Shown here one piece after another: positions 1 through 8,026 of a DNA stretch of 64,000 nucleotides; the first letter of the stretch is position 1; every line of letters begins with the position of its first letter. The notes under the pieces were generated by a model. That model was not told the origin of the DNA. It ran no database searches and saw only the letters and a program-made list of their open reading frames with translations. This DNA is from DASQGA01 sp963722715 (GTDB lineage: Bacteria > Actinomycetota > Thermoleophilia > Gaiellales > Gaiellaceae). The position numbers were made by a program, and so were the translations under genes. The stretch lies in assembly GCA_963722715.1 (NCBI GenBank), contig CAVROA010000011.1, forward strand, positions 178,445 to 242,444, written 5' to 3'.

Positions 1-856
1 AGGCCGAGGCACGGAAAAGCGTCTTCGTCGGGGGCAGAGAACTCGAGGATGAGACCGGACGCAAGGTCGAACGGCTCGACCGGAGTTGCGGCTCGCTCCG
101 GATACGTCAGCGCATACGAGATCGGGACGCGCATGTCCGGGTAGCCCAGGTGGGCCAGCGAGGCCCCGTCTCGGAAACGGACGAGGGCGTGCACGACCGA
201 GGTCGGGTGGACGACCACCTCGATTCGCTCGAACTCGAGGCCGAAGAGAAAATGCGCCTCGATCAGCTCCAGGCCCTTGTTCATCAGCGTCGCCGAGTCG
301 ACGGTGATCTTCGGGCCCATGTTCCAGGTCGGGTGTGCAAGCGCTTCGGCCGGCGTGACGTCGGCGAGCTCGCTTCGACTCCGCCCGCGAAAGGGACCCC
401 CCGAGGCGGTGAGGACGAGTGAGTGGATCGTTTCCTCGGCCCGGCCTTCGAGGCACTGGAACGCGGCCGAGTGCTCGCTGTCAACGGGCAGGATCCGCCC
501 TCCTCCCCGCTCCTTGGCGGCGAGCGCGAGCGGCCCGGCTGCGACGAGGCTCTCCTTGTTCGCCAACGCGAGGTCGATGCCGCGCTCGAGCGCCTCCAGC
601 GTCGCCGGGAGGCCTGCGAATCCCATGACGGCGTTCAGGACGACGTCTGGCTTGCTCGCCCTGACGAGCTCGTCGAGAGGTGGGTCGCCGCCGATCGACA
701 CGTGCTGGACGCCGTGCTCGCTTGCGATCCGCTGGGCCTCGTCCGCCTGCGATCCGACGGCGATCGCGCACAGCTCGAGCTCCGCGTGGGCGGCGACCAC
801 CTCGAGCGCCTGTGTGCCGATCGAGCCCGTGGCACCGAGTAGGGCGAGGCGTTTCA
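1..856 (-). CDS. dxr: 1-deoxy-D-xylulose 5-phosphate reductoisomerase, 3' end cut by window edge
   Basis: Catalyses the second step of the MEP isoprenoid pathway, the NADPH-dependent conversion of DXP to MEP. The reading frame starts at an ATG (856-854) and runs off the left edge, giving about 285 residues of a protein that is normally near 390. Visible motifs are the N-terminal NADPH loop LLGATGSIG, the central ANKESLVAAG segment, the metal/substrate motif DSEHSA and the HPTWNMGPKITVDSATLMNKG block. The C-terminal domain lies outside the window. It follows uppS and cdsA on the same strand, as in many bacteria, but here a plus-strand methyltransferase separates it from cdsA. The identification is firm; only the missing end is unknown. 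Confidence 0.96.
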
Positions 857-907
857 TGGAGCCAGTGTAGAGACGCGGGTAGGGCCTCCAGTGCCACGAT
901 ATGGGTC

Positions 908-1540
908 ATGGACGCCGCGTTCGTGCTCGCAGCGCTTTCGCCCCCGCCGGCCCGCGTGCTCGAGATCGGGTGCGGTTCCGGGGAGCTCGCGCTTGCGCTC
1001 GCCCAGGCGAGGTACGACGTGGTCGCGATCGATCCCGAGGCTCCGGACGGTGCGCTCTTCCGCCGGACGAGCCTGGAGGAGCTCGACGAACCCGGACCGT
1101 TTGACGGAGTCGTCGCGAGCCGCTCGCTCCACCACATCCACGACCTGGATGCCGCTGTCGAGCGCATACACGCCCTTCTGGGGCCTGGCGGACGCGTGAT
1201 CCTGGTCGAATTTGCCTGGGAGCTCCTGGACGCTGACACCGCCGACTGGTACCTGGGCCAGCAGCTCGCCCTCCAGGCCGCCGGACGCCTCGACAACGTG
1301 CCTCCGTCGGTCGCAGCGGCGCTCGCGGCCTGGGAGGAGGAGCACCTTGGCCTCCACACGGGCGAGGCGATGCTGGCGAGCCTGCGTCGGCGCTTCCGCG
1401 AGCTTCGGTTCGAGGAGACGCCTTACCTCCACCGAACGCTTGGTGGAGTGGCGAGCGAGGCCCTCGAGCAGACCCTCGTGAACGCCGGCGCCATTCGCGC
1501 GCTCGGGTTCCGGTGGGTCGGGGAGCCGCTCGAGCTCTAG
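908..1540 (+). CDS. class I SAM-dependent methyltransferase
   Basis: A 210-residue protein with a Rossmann-type methyltransferase fold. Motif I is VLEIGCGSGELALAL near residues 17-31, followed by an acidic loop (VVAIDPEA), then a post-I SRSLHHIHD and a GGRVILVEF strand. The substrate is not evident; the family resembles methyltransferase_11/25 small-molecule enzymes. The ATG at 908 is chosen because motif I sits about 16 residues inside and the frame further upstream lies over dxr. It starts 51 bp from divergent dxr and ends tail-to-tail with cdsA, sharing the four bases CTAG as both stop codons. It interrupts the usual cdsA-dxr adjacency, suggesting a lineage-specific insertion. Confidence 0.8.
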   Translation: MDAAFVLAALSPPPARVLEIGCGSGELALALAQARYDVVAIDPEAPDGALFRRTSLEELDEPGPFDGVVASRSLHHIHDLDAAVERIHALLGPGGRVILVEFAWELLDADTADWYLGQQLALQAAGRLDNVPPSVAAALAAWEEEHLGLHTGEAMLASLRRRFRELRFEETPYLHRTLGGVASEALEQTLVNAGAIRALGFRWVGEPLEL

Positions 1541-2328
1541 CCCAGCGCGACGAGCACGTAGTACGCGGCCGGGCCGGCGAAGAGGAGGCTGTCGATGCGG
1601 TCGAGAACACCTCCGTGCTCCCGAAGGAGGCGACCCGTGTCCTTCGCGCCGAGGTCCCGCTTCACGAGCGACTCGAAGAGGTCGCCCACGGTGGCGGCGG
1701 CGACGAGCGCGGCGCCGAGGACGAGTCCGCGCCAGCTTCCGTAGACCTCGCTCGAGTAGAGGGCGAAGAACGCCGCCAGGATGCCTGCCACCGCTCCGAA
1801 GACGAAGCCCTCCCAGGTCTTGTTCGGTGACATGACGGGGGTCATTCGGTGGCGGCCGGCGAGCCGTCCGCCCGCGTAGGCGAACGTGTCGATCACGAAG
1901 ACGGTCACAAGCACGGTCAGGATCGCCTCGACCCCGACCTCATCGAGCTCCCTGATCAGGACGAGGTGGCCCAGCCCGAATCCCACCCAGGCCGCACCAA
2001 GTACCGTCGTCGCAACGGCCACGGTCGCCGACTGTCTCGTCTCGGCGATCGCCGCGAACAGGAATGCGAGCGGGAAGGTGACGAGGAACCCCGCCAACAT
2101 CCACTCGCCACCGCCCAGCTCGGCTCCGGCAAGTGCGGTCACCGCTCCGGCGTAGCCGGCAAGGACGAGTGGGCGGAGGGGCCGCGCGAGCCGGTAAAAC
2201 TCGTGCAACGCGACGAGCGCGGCGCAAGCCGCGAGCGCGAAGAGAAACCAGCCGCCGAGGTACGCGGCGCCGAGGACGAGGGGCAGGCCCGCCAGCGCGA
2301 CGACGCCCCGCGAGACAAGCGAGCTCAC
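1537..2328 (-). CDS. cdsA: phosphatidate cytidylyltransferase
   Basis: Integral membrane enzyme that makes CDP-diacylglycerol from phosphatidic acid and CTP, the branch point of phospholipid synthesis. The 263-residue product is strongly hydrophobic with about seven to eight membrane segments. It carries the C-terminal CTP_transf_1 signature, here RHRMTPVMSPNKTWEGFVFG followed by GDLFESLVKRDLGAKDTGRL, containing the conserved Asp residues. The start is GTG at 2328, seven bases after the uppS stop. It is co-oriented with uppS, frr, pyrH, tsf and rpsB and probably belongs to that operon. Its stop is shared as CTAG with the convergent methyltransferase. Confidence 0.95.
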   Translation of the reverse strand: MSSLVSRGVVALAGLPLVLGAAYLGGWFLFALAACAALVALHEFYRLARPLRPLVLAGYAGAVTALAGAELGGGEWMLAGFLVTFPLAFLFAAIAETRQSATVAVATTVLGAAWVGFGLGHLVLIRELDEVGVEAILTVLVTVFVIDTFAYAGGRLAGRHRMTPVMSPNKTWEGFVFGAVAGILAAFFALYSSEVYGSWRGLVLGAALVAAATVGDLFESLVKRDLGAKDTGRLLREHGGVLDRIDSLLFAGPAAYYVLVALG

Positions 2329-2334
2329 GCTGTT

Positions 2335-3084
2335 CTACCTGCCGCCGAAGCGTCGTCGTCGGCCGGCGTACTCTCCGAGAGCCTGCCGCAAGTGGCGCTC
2401 GCTGAAGTCCGGCCAGAGCGTCTCGACGAAGACGAGCTCCGTGTAGGCGAGCTGCCACAGGAGGAAGTTGGAGACGCGGAGCTCTCCGGACGTGCGGATG
2501 AGGAGATCGGGCTCGGGCATCTCGGGAGCGTAAAGCCGTGAGGCGATCGCGTTCTCGTCCACGTCCCTCGAGTCGACTCCGTCCTCGACGAGCCGCCTCG
2601 TCGCCTCGACTACCTCGTCCCGGCCGCCGTAGTCGAAGGCGATCCAGAGGTTCAGCCCGTCGTTCGAGAGGGTGTCGTCTTCGAGCTCGGCCATCTTCTG
2701 GCGGAGGGCGAGCGTAGCCCGGTCCCGCCTGCCGATGAACCGGACCCGGACGCCCTGCTCCACGAGGTCGGGAAGCTCGCGTTCGATCGTCTCGATGAAG
2801 ATCTCCATGAGCGACTCGACCTCGGCAGGCGGGCGCGACCAGTTCTCCGTCGAGAACGCGTAGACACAGAGGGACTCGATGCCCAGGTCGATCGAAGCCT
2901 CAACGGTCCGTCGCAGCGCCCGTGTCCCGGCGCGATGCCCGGCCGCCACCGGCAAATGCCGCCGGCGGGCCCAGCGCCCGTTCCCGTCCATGATGATCGC
3001 GATCGAGCGCGCGAGCTCGGGAAGATCGTCTTCGCGGAGCGGCTTCAGGCTCCGCAGCGTCCGCAGCTTGGTCAGGAGGCTCAT
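2335..3084 (-). CDS. uppS: isoprenyl transferase (undecaprenyl diphosphate synthase family)
   Basis: Cis-prenyltransferase that extends farnesyl diphosphate with IPP to make the polyprenyl carrier for cell-wall assembly. The 249-residue length is typical. The signature SIAIIMDGNGRWARRRHL near residues 28-45 includes the catalytic Asp and the GNGRWA loop; further conserved blocks are the AFSTENWSRP region and the C-terminal PEPDLLIRTSGELRVSNFLL with the Arg residues that bind IPP. Starts at ATG 3084, with the frr stop about 45 bp upstream. Lies between frr and cdsA, the classical order. Chain length of the product cannot be read from the sequence. Confidence 0.96.
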   Translation of the reverse strand: MSLLTKLRTLRSLKPLREDDLPELARSIAIIMDGNGRWARRRHLPVAAGHRAGTRALRRTVEASIDLGIESLCVYAFSTENWSRPPAEVESLMEIFIETIERELPDLVEQGVRVRFIGRRDRATLALRQKMAELEDDTLSNDGLNLWIAFDYGGRDEVVEATRRLVEDGVDSRDVDENAIASRLYAPEMPEPDLLIRTSGELRVSNFLLWQLAYTELVFVETLWPDFSERHLRQALGEYAGRRRRFGGR

Positions 3085-3108
3085 CGCGGGCGGGAAGGAG
3101 CCCGAGTG

Positions 3109-3132
3109 CTAGATGGTCGATCGGCCATCTAG
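3109..3132. repeat. 8-bp perfect inverted repeat at the frr 3' end
   Basis: The arms CTAGATGG (3109-3116) and CCATCTAG (3125-3132) pair perfectly around an 8-base loop. The right-hand arm contains the frr stop codon. It lacks a T-run on either strand, so it is not a standard intrinsic terminator. It may stabilise or process the frr-uppS junction, or be incidental. Confidence 0.45.
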
Positions 3133-3686
3133 ACCTCCATGATCTCCTCTTCCTTGCGCTTCAGGAGCTCGTCGATCCGCTTCACATGATCGTCCGTCAG
3201 CTTCTGCGCCCGCTCCTCGGCCCGCCGCTCCTCGTCGTCTCCGACGTCTCCCTCCTTCACGAGCTCCTTCAGGTCGTGCATGACGTCCCGGCGGATGTTC
3301 CGGACCGCGACACGGCCCTCCTCTGCGAGGTGCCGAACGACCTTGACGAGCTCCTTGCGGCGTTCCTCGGTCAGCTGTGGGATCGGCAAGCGGATCAACT
3401 TGCCGTCGTTCGAGGGCGTCAAGCCGAGATCCGACTCCTGGATCGCCCGCTCGATCGTCTTCACCGAGCCGGGATCGTACGGCTGGACGGTTAGAAGCCG
3501 CGGCTCCGGGACGTTCACCGTCGCAAGCTGCTTCAAGGGCGTCTTCTGCCCGTAGTAGTCGATCTCGATGCGATCGAGAAGCCCTGCCGACGCGCGGCCC
3601 GTTCGCACCGTCGTGAACTCGTGGGCCGCCGCCTCGACGGACTTGTCCATACGCCGGTCGGCATCCTTCAGCAGATCGTCGATCAT
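3129..3686 (-). CDS. frr: ribosome recycling factor
   Basis: Works with EF-G to split post-termination ribosomes. The 185-residue length equals the family norm. The N-terminal MIDDLLKDADRRMDKSVEA helix, the FTTVRTGRASAGLLDRIEIDYYG block and the C-terminal triple-helix segment ending in KRKEEEIMEV are all typical. ATG at 3686 is chosen because it has a strong GGAGGAG Shine-Dalgarno five bases upstream and overlaps the pyrH stop as ATGA; longer open frames upstream lie inside pyrH. Translationally coupled to pyrH. Confidence 0.97.
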   Translation of the reverse strand: MIDDLLKDADRRMDKSVEAAAHEFTTVRTGRASAGLLDRIEIDYYGQKTPLKQLATVNVPEPRLLTVQPYDPGSVKTIERAIQESDLGLTPSNDGKLIRLPIPQLTEERRKELVKVVRHLAEEGRVAVRNIRRDVMHDLKELVKEGDVGDDEERRAEERAQKLTDDHVKRIDELLKRKEEEIMEV

Positions 3687-4459
3687 GCGCTCCTCCGGGG
3701 GGTCGAGATGATCGTGCCGACTCGCTCGCCTCTGGCGACGCGCTCGATGTTCGACGCGTCGTCGAGGCCGAAGACGTAGATCGGCAGGCCGTTGTCCATG
3801 CAAAGGGAGAGCGCGGTCGTATCCATCACCTTGAGGCCGCGCTCGAGTGCCTCGCGGTGAGTGAGCTCAGGAAGGAAGCTTGCGTTCGAGTCCACCTGCG
3901 GATCTCCGTCGTAGACCCCGTCCACGCCGTTCTTCCCCATCAGGAGTGCCTCCGCGCCCACCTCGAGCGCGCGCAGCGCGGCCGCCGTATCGGTCGTGAA
4001 GAACGGGTTCCCCGTGCCCGCAGCGAAAATGACGATGCGCTTCTTCTCGAGGTGCCGCATGGCCCGCCGGCGGATGTAGGGCTCCGCGACCTCGCTCACG
4101 TTGATGGCCGAGAGAACACGCGTATGGATCCCCAGGCGCTCGAGCGCGTCCTGGACGGCGAGGCAGTTCAGCAGAGTCGCGAGCATGCCCGCGTAGTCGC
4201 CGGTGGCACGGTCCATCCCCTCGGCTGCTGCCTCGATTCCGCGGTAGATATTGCCGGCACCGAGGACGAGCGCGACCTCGACCCCGAGCTCGTGAACCTG
4301 CTTCACCTGGTGCGAGATCGATTCGATCCGAGTCGGGTCGATTCCGTAGTCCCGGTCGCCCATGAGGGCCTCGCCCGAGAGCTTCAGAAGGATCCGTCCG
4401 AAGGCCGCGTCTCCCATGGCGGGCTCTTCGAGGACGCCGCTCTCCGCGTGGACGCTCAC
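3683..4459 (-). CDS. pyrH: UMP kinase
   Basis: Phosphorylates UMP to UDP; a hexameric amino-acid-kinase-fold enzyme usually controlled by UTP and GTP. The 258 residues include GRILLKLSGEALMGDRDYGID, the GAGNIYRG nucleotide loop, the GTGNPFFTTDTAAALRA motif and the C-terminal ALSLCMDNGLPIYVFGL. There is a 20-residue N-terminal leader before the first kinase strand, so translation could instead begin at the internal ATG of the MGDAAFGR segment. GTG 4459 is preferred because it overlaps the tsf stop as GTGA, matching the coupling seen along this operon. Confidence 0.96.
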   Translation of the reverse strand: MSVHAESGVLEEPAMGDAAFGRILLKLSGEALMGDRDYGIDPTRIESISHQVKQVHELGVEVALVLGAGNIYRGIEAAAEGMDRATGDYAGMLATLLNCLAVQDALERLGIHTRVLSAINVSEVAEPYIRRRAMRHLEKKRIVIFAAGTGNPFFTTDTAAALRALEVGAEALLMGKNGVDGVYDGDPQVDSNASFLPELTHREALERGLKVMDTTALSLCMDNGLPIYVFGLDDASNIERVARGERVGTIISTPRRSA

Positions 4460-5253
4460 TCTGCCAGGGCGAAGCGCACGAACTCGCGGATCTCAGCCCC
4501 TCGCTCCTCGAGGGCCTTCCCCACGGTCAGGGACGTTTCGTGAATCCAGGGTTGGTCAGCGAGGACGACCTCCGCGAAGAAGCGCTTTCCCAGCATCCCG
4601 TCGACGATCTTGGGCTGCACTTGCTCGGGCTTCGAAATCACGTCCGGGAGCTTCTCGTAAATCGCGCGCTCGCCGGCGATCACGTCTTCGGGAACCTCGT
4701 CGCGCGACGCGTACTGCGGGTTCGCGAACGAGATGTGCTGGGCGAGCATGCGGGCCAGATCCCGGTCCGCGCCCGCGAGCCGGATCAGCACGCCGATCTT
4801 CTCGGCAGGCGGGTGGACGTACGCCTCCAGCACCTCTCCGTTCTCCGACTCCATTCTCGCCGCCCCGCGGACGGCGATGTTCTCGCCGATCCGGGCGACA
4901 AGCGCGATGCGCTCCTCTTCCAGCTCGTCGACGGCATCGGGGCCTTTTTCGCTGACGACTTCCAGAACCTGCCGGGCGTAGCCCAGGAAGTCCTCGTTCT
5001 TCGAGACGGGCTCGGTTTCGCACCCGACGGCGACCATGGCTCCCCGGTGGTCCGCGACGTCTGCGAGCACCTTGCCCTCGGTCGTCTCGCGGCCAGCGCG
5101 CTTTCCAGCCGAGGCCATTCCCCGCTCCCGGAGAAGACGCTGCGCTTCTTCGACGTCTCCCCCCGTCTCGACCAGCGCGCGCTTGCACTCCATCATCCCG
5201 GCGCCGGTTCTGTCTCGTAGCTCCTTGACGAGCTTGGCGCTGATCTCGGTCAC
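4456..5253 (-). CDS. tsf: translation elongation factor Ts
   Basis: Nucleotide exchange factor for EF-Tu. The 265-residue protein begins with a UBA-like module containing LVKELRDRTGAGMMECKRAL, then the DVEEAQRLLRERG helix, followed by two globular core repeats. The GVLIRL and IHE-containing elements of the core are present. GTG 5253 overlaps the rpsB stop (GTGA). Lies directly behind rpsB, the near-universal bacterial arrangement, so S2, EF-Ts, UMP kinase and RRF are likely made from one mRNA. Confidence 0.97.
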   Translation of the reverse strand: MTEISAKLVKELRDRTGAGMMECKRALVETGGDVEEAQRLLRERGMASAGKRAGRETTEGKVLADVADHRGAMVAVGCETEPVSKNEDFLGYARQVLEVVSEKGPDAVDELEEERIALVARIGENIAVRGAARMESENGEVLEAYVHPPAEKIGVLIRLAGADRDLARMLAQHISFANPQYASRDEVPEDVIAGERAIYEKLPDVISKPEQVQPKIVDGMLGKRFFAEVVLADQPWIHETSLTVGKALEERGAEIREFVRFALAE

Positions 5254-6191
5254 GCCGGCTTGTCCTCCGGCTCTCCGGTTGCGACGGCGCCCCCGCCCGA
5301 AGGTGCGCCGAGCATGTCGTCAGCAGCCGCGGCGGCTTCCGGCAGCTCAGGGGCGGGATCGGCCGCGGGCTCGGTCTGAGGCTCGGGCTCGGGTGCCGCT
5401 TCGGTCGGGGCTTCGTCCGGCGCCGGAACCGCTGACTCGGCCCCGACGGCCGGTGCGCCGACAGGCTCCTCGACGCGACCGTTCGTCTGGGAGATCTCCG
5501 TCTCGGTGACCAGATTCTTTCCGGCGGCGATCCCGTCGGCGAGGACTTTCACGATCAGGCCGCAGGACCGGATTGCGTCGTCGTTCCCGGGAATGATGTA
5601 GTCGGCATCGTCCGGATCGCAGTTCGTGTCGACGAGCCCGATCACCGGCAGGCCGAGCCGGCGAGCCTCGCGGATCGCCAGCTGCTCCTTCTTCAGGTCG
5701 ACAACAAAGACCGCGTCCGGCAGACGCTTCATGTCCGCCACGCCGCCGAGGTTCGCCTCGAGCTTCTCCAGCTCGCCCTCCATCGCGATGCGTTCCTTGG
5801 GTGGGAGCAGGTCGAGCTGTCCCTCGTCCTTTCGGCGCCGGAGCTCGTGGAGTCGTTCCAGGCGCTCCGAGATCGTCCGCCAGTTCGTGAGGAGCCCACC
5901 CAGCCAGCGATGGTTCACGTACGGCATGCCGACACGCGCGGCCTGCTCGGCGACAGAGTCCTGCGCCTGCTTCTTCGTGCCGACGAAGAGCACGGAGCCG
6001 CCTCGCTCGGCGATGTTCCGGGCAAACGCGTGGGCTTGCTCCAGGAGCGAAAGGGTTTGCTGGAGATCGATGATGTAAATGCCGCCGCGCTCGGTGAAGA
6101 GAAAGCGGCGCATCTTGGGGTTCCAGCGCCGAGTCTGGTGGCCGAAATGGACTCCGGCCTCCAGGAGCTCGCGCATCGAGACGACGGACAC
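5250..6191 (-). CDS. rpsB: 30S ribosomal protein S2 with acidic, Ala/Pro-rich C-terminal tail
   Basis: Small-subunit ribosomal protein. The core has MRELLEAGVHFGHQTRRWNP, FLFTERGGIYIIDLQQ, FVGTKKQAQD and the C-terminal LPVIGLVDTNCDPDD segment. GTG 6191 is preferred to the earlier in-frame start because a near-perfect AGGAGG lies eight bases upstream and the preceding frame runs through a structured leader. The 313 residues exceed the usual core of about 235-250; the last ~80 are low-complexity Glu/Ala/Pro, a tail common in actinobacterial S2 but with no known function. First gene of the rpsB-tsf-pyrH-frr-uppS-cdsA group. Confidence 0.96.
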   Translation of the reverse strand: MSVVSMRELLEAGVHFGHQTRRWNPKMRRFLFTERGGIYIIDLQQTLSLLEQAHAFARNIAERGGSVLFVGTKKQAQDSVAEQAARVGMPYVNHRWLGGLLTNWRTISERLERLHELRRRKDEGQLDLLPPKERIAMEGELEKLEANLGGVADMKRLPDAVFVVDLKKEQLAIREARRLGLPVIGLVDTNCDPDDADYIIPGNDDAIRSCGLIVKVLADGIAAGKNLVTETEISQTNGRVEEPVGAPAVGAESAVPAPDEAPTEAAPEPEPQTEPAADPAPELPEAAAAADDMLGAPSGGGAVATGEPEDKPA

Positions 6192-6212
6192 GTTCAGATC
6201 CTCCTCGGTTGA

Positions 6213-7127
6213 GTGGAAAAGCCGGTGGAGACGGGTGGAACCGGGGTCAAACCCCGGCACCGCCACCCGCCCGGATTCCACCGGGTAGGAGACGAAAAAC
6301 CGCTGCATTCTAGCCGACCCGGTCCGTACCCTGACGGGATCGGGGTTCTGAGGGCATCTGCGTGGGATCTTGCGGTCGAGACCGTCGACGAGGCGCTCCG
6401 CGAGGGCGGTGCACCCTCGCTCGCCCGCCTCGGCCGCCTGGGGCAGCTAGGGACGCTTCCATCGTTCATCGCCGCCCTCGAAGCCGGAGGCGACCCGGCC
6501 GAGCTCGCGGCCGACTACGCCCGCGAGCGTGAGGGCCTCGGCCTGGGCCAGGCGGAAGTCGTGGCAGAGCTCCTCGCCCTCGGCCGCGTGCTCGAGCGAC
6601 ACGGCGAGCGCGGGGCCCGCGAGGCACTCGACCACTGCCTGCTCCTGTACTTCGGACAGGTCACGGGCGGCCTGGCCGAGCTGGCGCGGCGGGACCCCCT
6701 CACGGGCCTCCTGCACCATCGGGCCTTCCACGACCTCGTCGGCCGGGAGCTCACACGTGCACAGCGCTACCGGGGCCGGCTCGCCCTCGTGCTCCTCGAC
6801 CTCGACCACTTCAAGGTGACGAACGACACGGAAGGGCACCAGGAGGGCGACCGGCTTTTGCGCGCCTTCGGGCGTGCGCTCGCACAGACGGCCCGCGAAA
6901 CGGACGCGGTCGGGCGCCTCGGGGGGGACGAATTCGGGGCGTTGCTCCTCCAGGCGGACCAGAGCTCTGCGGGAGCCTTCCTCGACCGCTTGCACGAGGG
7001 GATTCCGGCCGAGCTCTCGGTGAGCGCCGGGACGGCCACGCTGGCTGACGGTTGCGTGGGCCCGGAGCAGCTCTTCGGCCTGGCCGACCGGCGGCTCTAC
7101 GAGTCGAAGACCGCCCGCGCGGCCTAG
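6213..7127 (+). CDS. GGDEF-domain diguanylate cyclase, cytoplasmic
   Basis: Predicted to make c-di-GMP from GTP. Counting from the GTG at 6213, the C-terminal GGDEF domain covers residues ~157-304. It contains DPLTGLLHHRAFHD, the LDLDHFKVTND metal/substrate loop, an intact GGDEF (237-241) and a preceding RETD (228-231) that fits the RxxD inhibitory site for product feedback. The ~110-residue helical region before it has no recognisable sensor and no membrane segment. The start is uncertain: GTG 6213 or 6225 would put the first ~45 codons across the rpsB leader hairpin, while conserved-looking protein begins only near 6348, where the sole candidate is CTG. Divergent from rpsB; stop shared as CTAG with rluD. 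Confidence 0.85.
   Translation: MEKPVETGGTGVKPRHRHPPGFHRVGDEKPLHSSRPGPYPDGIGVLRASAWDLAVETVDEALREGGAPSLARLGRLGQLGTLPSFIAALEAGGDPAELAADYAREREGLGLGQAEVVAELLALGRVLERHGERGAREALDHCLLLYFGQVTGGLAELARRDPLTGLLHHRAFHDLVGRELTRAQRYRGRLALVLLDLDHFKVTNDTEGHQEGDRLLRAFGRALAQTARETDAVGRLGGDEFGALLLQADQSSAGAFLDRLHEGIPAELSVSAGTATLADGCVGPEQLFGLADRRLYESKTARAA
6222..6284 (-). promoter_or_regulatory. three-tier perfect hairpin in the rpsB leader
   Basis: Three nested inverted repeats stack into one rod: CCGGTGGA (6222-6229) with TCCACCGG (6277-6284), CGGGTGG (6232-6238) with CCACCCG (6263-6269), and CCGGGG (6241-6246) with CCCCGG (6252-6257) around a five-base loop. All 21 pairs are Watson-Crick. On the rpsB strand it ends about 15 bases before the AGGAGG. 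There is no T-run after it, so it is not a simple terminator. The position fits a ribosomal-protein autoregulatory leader, but whether S2 binds it is inference. Confidence 0.6.
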
Positions 7128-8026
7128 GCCCGGGCCCGGTCGAGCGCCTCGGCCAGGTCGGCCGGTAGAGCGGACTCCACCTCGACCGTTGCATCGCCGA
7201 ACGGATGTGGAAAGGAAAGGCGCGCCGCGTGCAGGAATTGGCGCTCGAGTCCGAGGTCGCCTTCGACACCGTAGAGCGGGTCGCCCGAGACCGGAAGGTC
7301 GATCGCGGCGAGATGCACCCGGATCTGGTGCGTCCTCCCCGTCTCGAGCCGCACCCGGAGCAGGGCGTGGTCGCGTAGGAGCTCGATCGCGTCGAAGTGC
7401 GTGATCGCCTCACGGGGCGCAGCCGAGTCGAGGGAGATTCGCGTCGCATCGTGGCGATCGCGGCCGATCGGCGCCTCGATCCGCCCCTCCCGGGAGCGGG
7501 GCCGCCCTCGTACGAGGGCGAGGTACTCCCTGACGAGCTTCCTGCTTCTCAGGAGACGCTGCAGCCTGCGATGAGCTTCTTCGGAACGGGCGACGACCAG
7601 AAGCCCCGAGGTGTCGCGGTCGAGACGATGAACTATCCCGGGCCGGCCTGCGTCCCCACCTCCGGCGATCTCGTGGGCGAGGAGGCCGTGGACGAGCGTT
7701 CCGGTGCCATGCCCGGCCGAGGGGTGAACGACGACTCCAGCCGGCTTGTCGACCACGAGCAAATGCTCGTCCTCCCAGGCCACCCGCAGGTCGAGATCCT
7801 CGGGCTCGAGAGCGCTGGGCTCACGCTCGGGTGCCTCGAACTCGATCGGCTCTCCAGGCGTGAGCCGATGGCTCTTCGGGCGCCTCGCACCGTCGACCAG
7901 GACCTTGCCCGCGTCCAGCAGCCGTTCGGCAGCCGCACGCGAGCCAACCTCGTCGAGAGCTCCGAGGAAGCGGTCGAGCCGCTCGCCGGCCGCCTCGGGC
8001 GGCACGACGAGAGCTCTCCGCTGCAC
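7124..8026 (-). CDS. rluD: RluA-family 23S rRNA pseudouridine synthase (RluD-like)
   Basis: Isomerises uridines in 23S rRNA. The 300 residues comprise an N-terminal S4 RNA-binding domain (ERLDRFLGALDEV...LLDAGKVLVDG, residues ~14-75) and a catalytic domain with VVDKPAGVVVHPSAGH and the active-site motif HRLDRDTSGLLVVA containing the nucleophilic Asp. The C-terminal GRTHQIRVHLAAIDLPVSGD is also typical. It begins at GTG 8026, directly after the lspA stop, the classical actinobacterial lspA-rluD pair. The exact target uridines cannot be assigned from sequence. Confidence 0.93.
   Translation of the reverse strand: MQRRALVVPPEAAGERLDRFLGALDEVGSRAAAERLLDAGKVLVDGARRPKSHRLTPGEPIEFEAPEREPSALEPEDLDLRVAWEDEHLLVVDKPAGVVVHPSAGHGTGTLVHGLLAHEIAGGGDAGRPGIVHRLDRDTSGLLVVARSEEAHRRLQRLLRSRKLVREYLALVRGRPRSREGRIEAPIGRDRHDATRISLDSAAPREAITHFDAIELLRDHALLRVRLETGRTHQIRVHLAAIDLPVSGDPLYGVEGDLGLERQFLHAARLSFPHPFGDATVEVESALPADLAEALDRARA

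Noticed and set aside
6222..6284. tRNA-like T-arm within the rpsB leader palindrome
   Set aside because: The loop sequence and length do not fit a T-loop, no acceptor or anticodon stem can be folded, and the bases are fully used by the three-tier hairpin.
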